Assembly (NCBI GenBank): GCA_026018925.1 | Contig: JAKSZU010000012.1 | Location: forward strand, 42,633,218 to 42,697,217 | Direction of reading: 5' to 3' | From: Tupaia tana | Taxonomy: Eukaryota > Chordata > Mammalia > Scandentia > Tupaiidae | DNA: 64,000 nt | Part shown: in pieces, positions 62,838 to 64,000 of the stretch | Numbering within the stretch: position 1 is the stretch's first letter | Layout: every line of letters begins with the position of its first letter | Position numbers and translations under genes: made by a program | Notes under the pieces: generated by a model | Databases searched by the model: none | What the model saw: only the letters and a program-made list of their open reading frames with translations | Told to the model about the DNA's origin: nothing

Positions 62838-63273
62838 TTAGAAGGCTTCGTGGCCCCCTGTTAGCTGCAGGAAGAGGTCCTCATCCAGCTCCTCCCCGCG
62901 GGCCCGCTCTCGAGTCGACAGGAAAATGTAGCCTCCGATGTACTCGTGCACGATGCGACAGCTGGCGGACACACAGCTGAAGGCCACATTGATGTGCTCA
63001 TCAAACTCGATGGCCACCTGCAGAGCGGGCACCACAGGCTAGCAGGAGGAGGGTGGCCGCGCAGCCCCTGCCCTGCCCTCGTCAGACCTGCCTAGCCTCT
63101 GTCCCTGTCCCTACCCCTGCTCGGAACCGACCTGCCGGATGTCCCAGTTGACGTTCCACTGGCGCATGTTGCTGAAGCGCCAGGTCTTGACCACATCACC
63201 CACCGTCAAGTCAATGCGGATCAGCCGGTTGTTGGCGATACCCAGGATCTCGTCTTTCCTGCTGCCCTTGAAC
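62838..63273 (-). CDS. FERMT3: FERMT3 (kindlin-3), last two exons, partial
   Basis: Only exons 63132-63273 and 62838-63017 lie in the window; the rest is beyond 64000. They encode the C-terminal 107 residues of kindlin-3, the blood-cell integrin activator. They cover the end of the F3 (PTB-like) lobe of the FERM domain that binds integrin beta tails. The integrin-contacting Gln-Trp is in [15 protein letters not shown]. The final exon runs from [15 protein letters not shown] to LTGGHEAF. The donor after 63132 is GTCGGT, a weak but GT-type site. The 5' exon boundary (CCACCAG|G) splits an Arg codon. Confidence 0.95.
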
Positions 63274-63496
63274 CTGGTGGCCAGGGAAAGGGTGTGAGCA
63301 AGGACTGTGGCCTCCATGGCCCTGGAGCCCATCCAAGATAGCACAGCACTGTGCGCACGGGCCAGCATGATGGGCAGACAGCACGGTGGTGTCCCGGCTT
63401 CGCAGCTCCCTCGCTGTGCAACCTGAACAATGCGTCTAGGCCTCAAGGTACTCTTCTGGAGAGTGCAGGGGCTAATGGATATGATCATTCCACCAG

Positions 63497-63966
63497 CATT
63501 TGTTTATTTATTTAGAATTACTTGATTTAACTTTATGTACTATTATTATTTTCCAGTTTGATCAGAGAGAGAGGGAAAGTGAGAAAGCAAGCCACCAGGT
63601 CTGGGACTTGAACCACGGTCAGCCATGTGAGAGTCCAGTGCCTTTAACCAGCACACTACCTGCCAGCCCCTCCAACAGCATTGAGCATGAGGCAGATAGC
63701 CTGTACCCTTATACTGTTTATTTATCTAGTTTAGTTTTTGCAGTAGAGAATGTGCACTTGATAGAGGGAGGGAAAGACAGAAATCACTCCAGAGGGGGAT
63801 GGCCACAGTATAATCCCTTCTCCTCCATTCTCCTCCCAGGATTTTGGGCACACATGCACATACACAGGCCCAGTGTGAGTTTCAAGCCTTCAGGTCTAGG
63901 ACTTGAACCATGATTGGCCATGTGGGAGTCCAGCAACACAACCATTACACCACCTGCTGGTCCCAC
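63497..63966 (-). repeat. SINEs type S and type L, inverted, in a FERMT3 intron
   Basis: Inverted type S at 63497-63671 (CACTACCTGCCAGCCCC end) and inverted type L at 63716-63966 (CACCTGCTGGTCCC end). Confidence 0.86.
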
Positions 63967-64000
63967 GTTTTTGTTTTTTTGTTGTCATCACCATCCACTA

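Overview
The window is mammalian nuclear DNA. Its genes are split into short GT-AG exons, start in CpG islands and end in AATAAA poly(A) signals. Introns and intergenic DNA are full of tRNA-derived SINEs. The gene order matches human 11q13.1 in inverted orientation: BAD(+), PLCB3(-), PPP1R14B(+), FKBP2(-), VEGFB(-), DNAJC4(-), NUDT22(-), TRPT1(+), FERMT3(-, partial). All exons were assembled by hand from splice signals. The reading frame closes in every gene, and the protein lengths equal or nearly equal the human lengths as I remember them (PLCB3 1234 aa, VEGFB 207/188, DNAJC4 241, TRPT1 253, PPP1R14B 147, BAD 167 vs 168, FKBP2 140 vs 142, NUDT22 290 vs 303).

Species: I see no Alu, B1/B2, rabbit C-repeat, carnivore, cetartiodactyl or bat-type SINE. 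The main repeat is one lineage-specific tRNA-derived family in a long form (type L, about 250 bp) and a short form (type S, about 150 bp). A colugo (Dermoptera, CYN-type SINEs) is my best guess from memory, but it is unverified.

Layout. 1-16.6 kb: BAD, whose 14.5-kb second intron is nearly all SINEs, many nested. 16.6-18.5 kb: gap between convergent genes. 18.5-35.9 kb: PLCB3, 31 coding exons. 35.9-40.4 kb: intergenic DNA between two divergent CpG-island promoters, with one extra promoter-like block. 40.4-42.9 kb: PPP1R14B. 43.3-46.1 kb: FKBP2. 48.5-60.2 kb: compact head-to-tail run VEGFB, DNAJC4, NUDT22. 60.2-62.5 kb: TRPT1, which shares a divergent promoter region with NUDT22 and ends tail-to-tail with FERMT3, their poly(A) signals lying 3 bp apart.

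The genes do not form one pathway. They cover apoptosis (BAD), Gq phosphoinositide signalling (PLCB3), PP1 inhibition (PPP1R14B), ER prolyl isomerisation (FKBP2), secreted growth factor (VEGFB), a membrane J-protein (DNAJC4), nucleotide-sugar hydrolysis (NUDT22), RNA 2'-phosphotransfer (TRPT1) and integrin activation (FERMT3). I found no new multigene system. The points worth a second look are local: overlapping 3' ends, a two-frame exon, an upstream ORF, a lost C-terminus, nuclear-receptor-like DR1 sites, an extra promoter-like block, and SINE structure and nesting.
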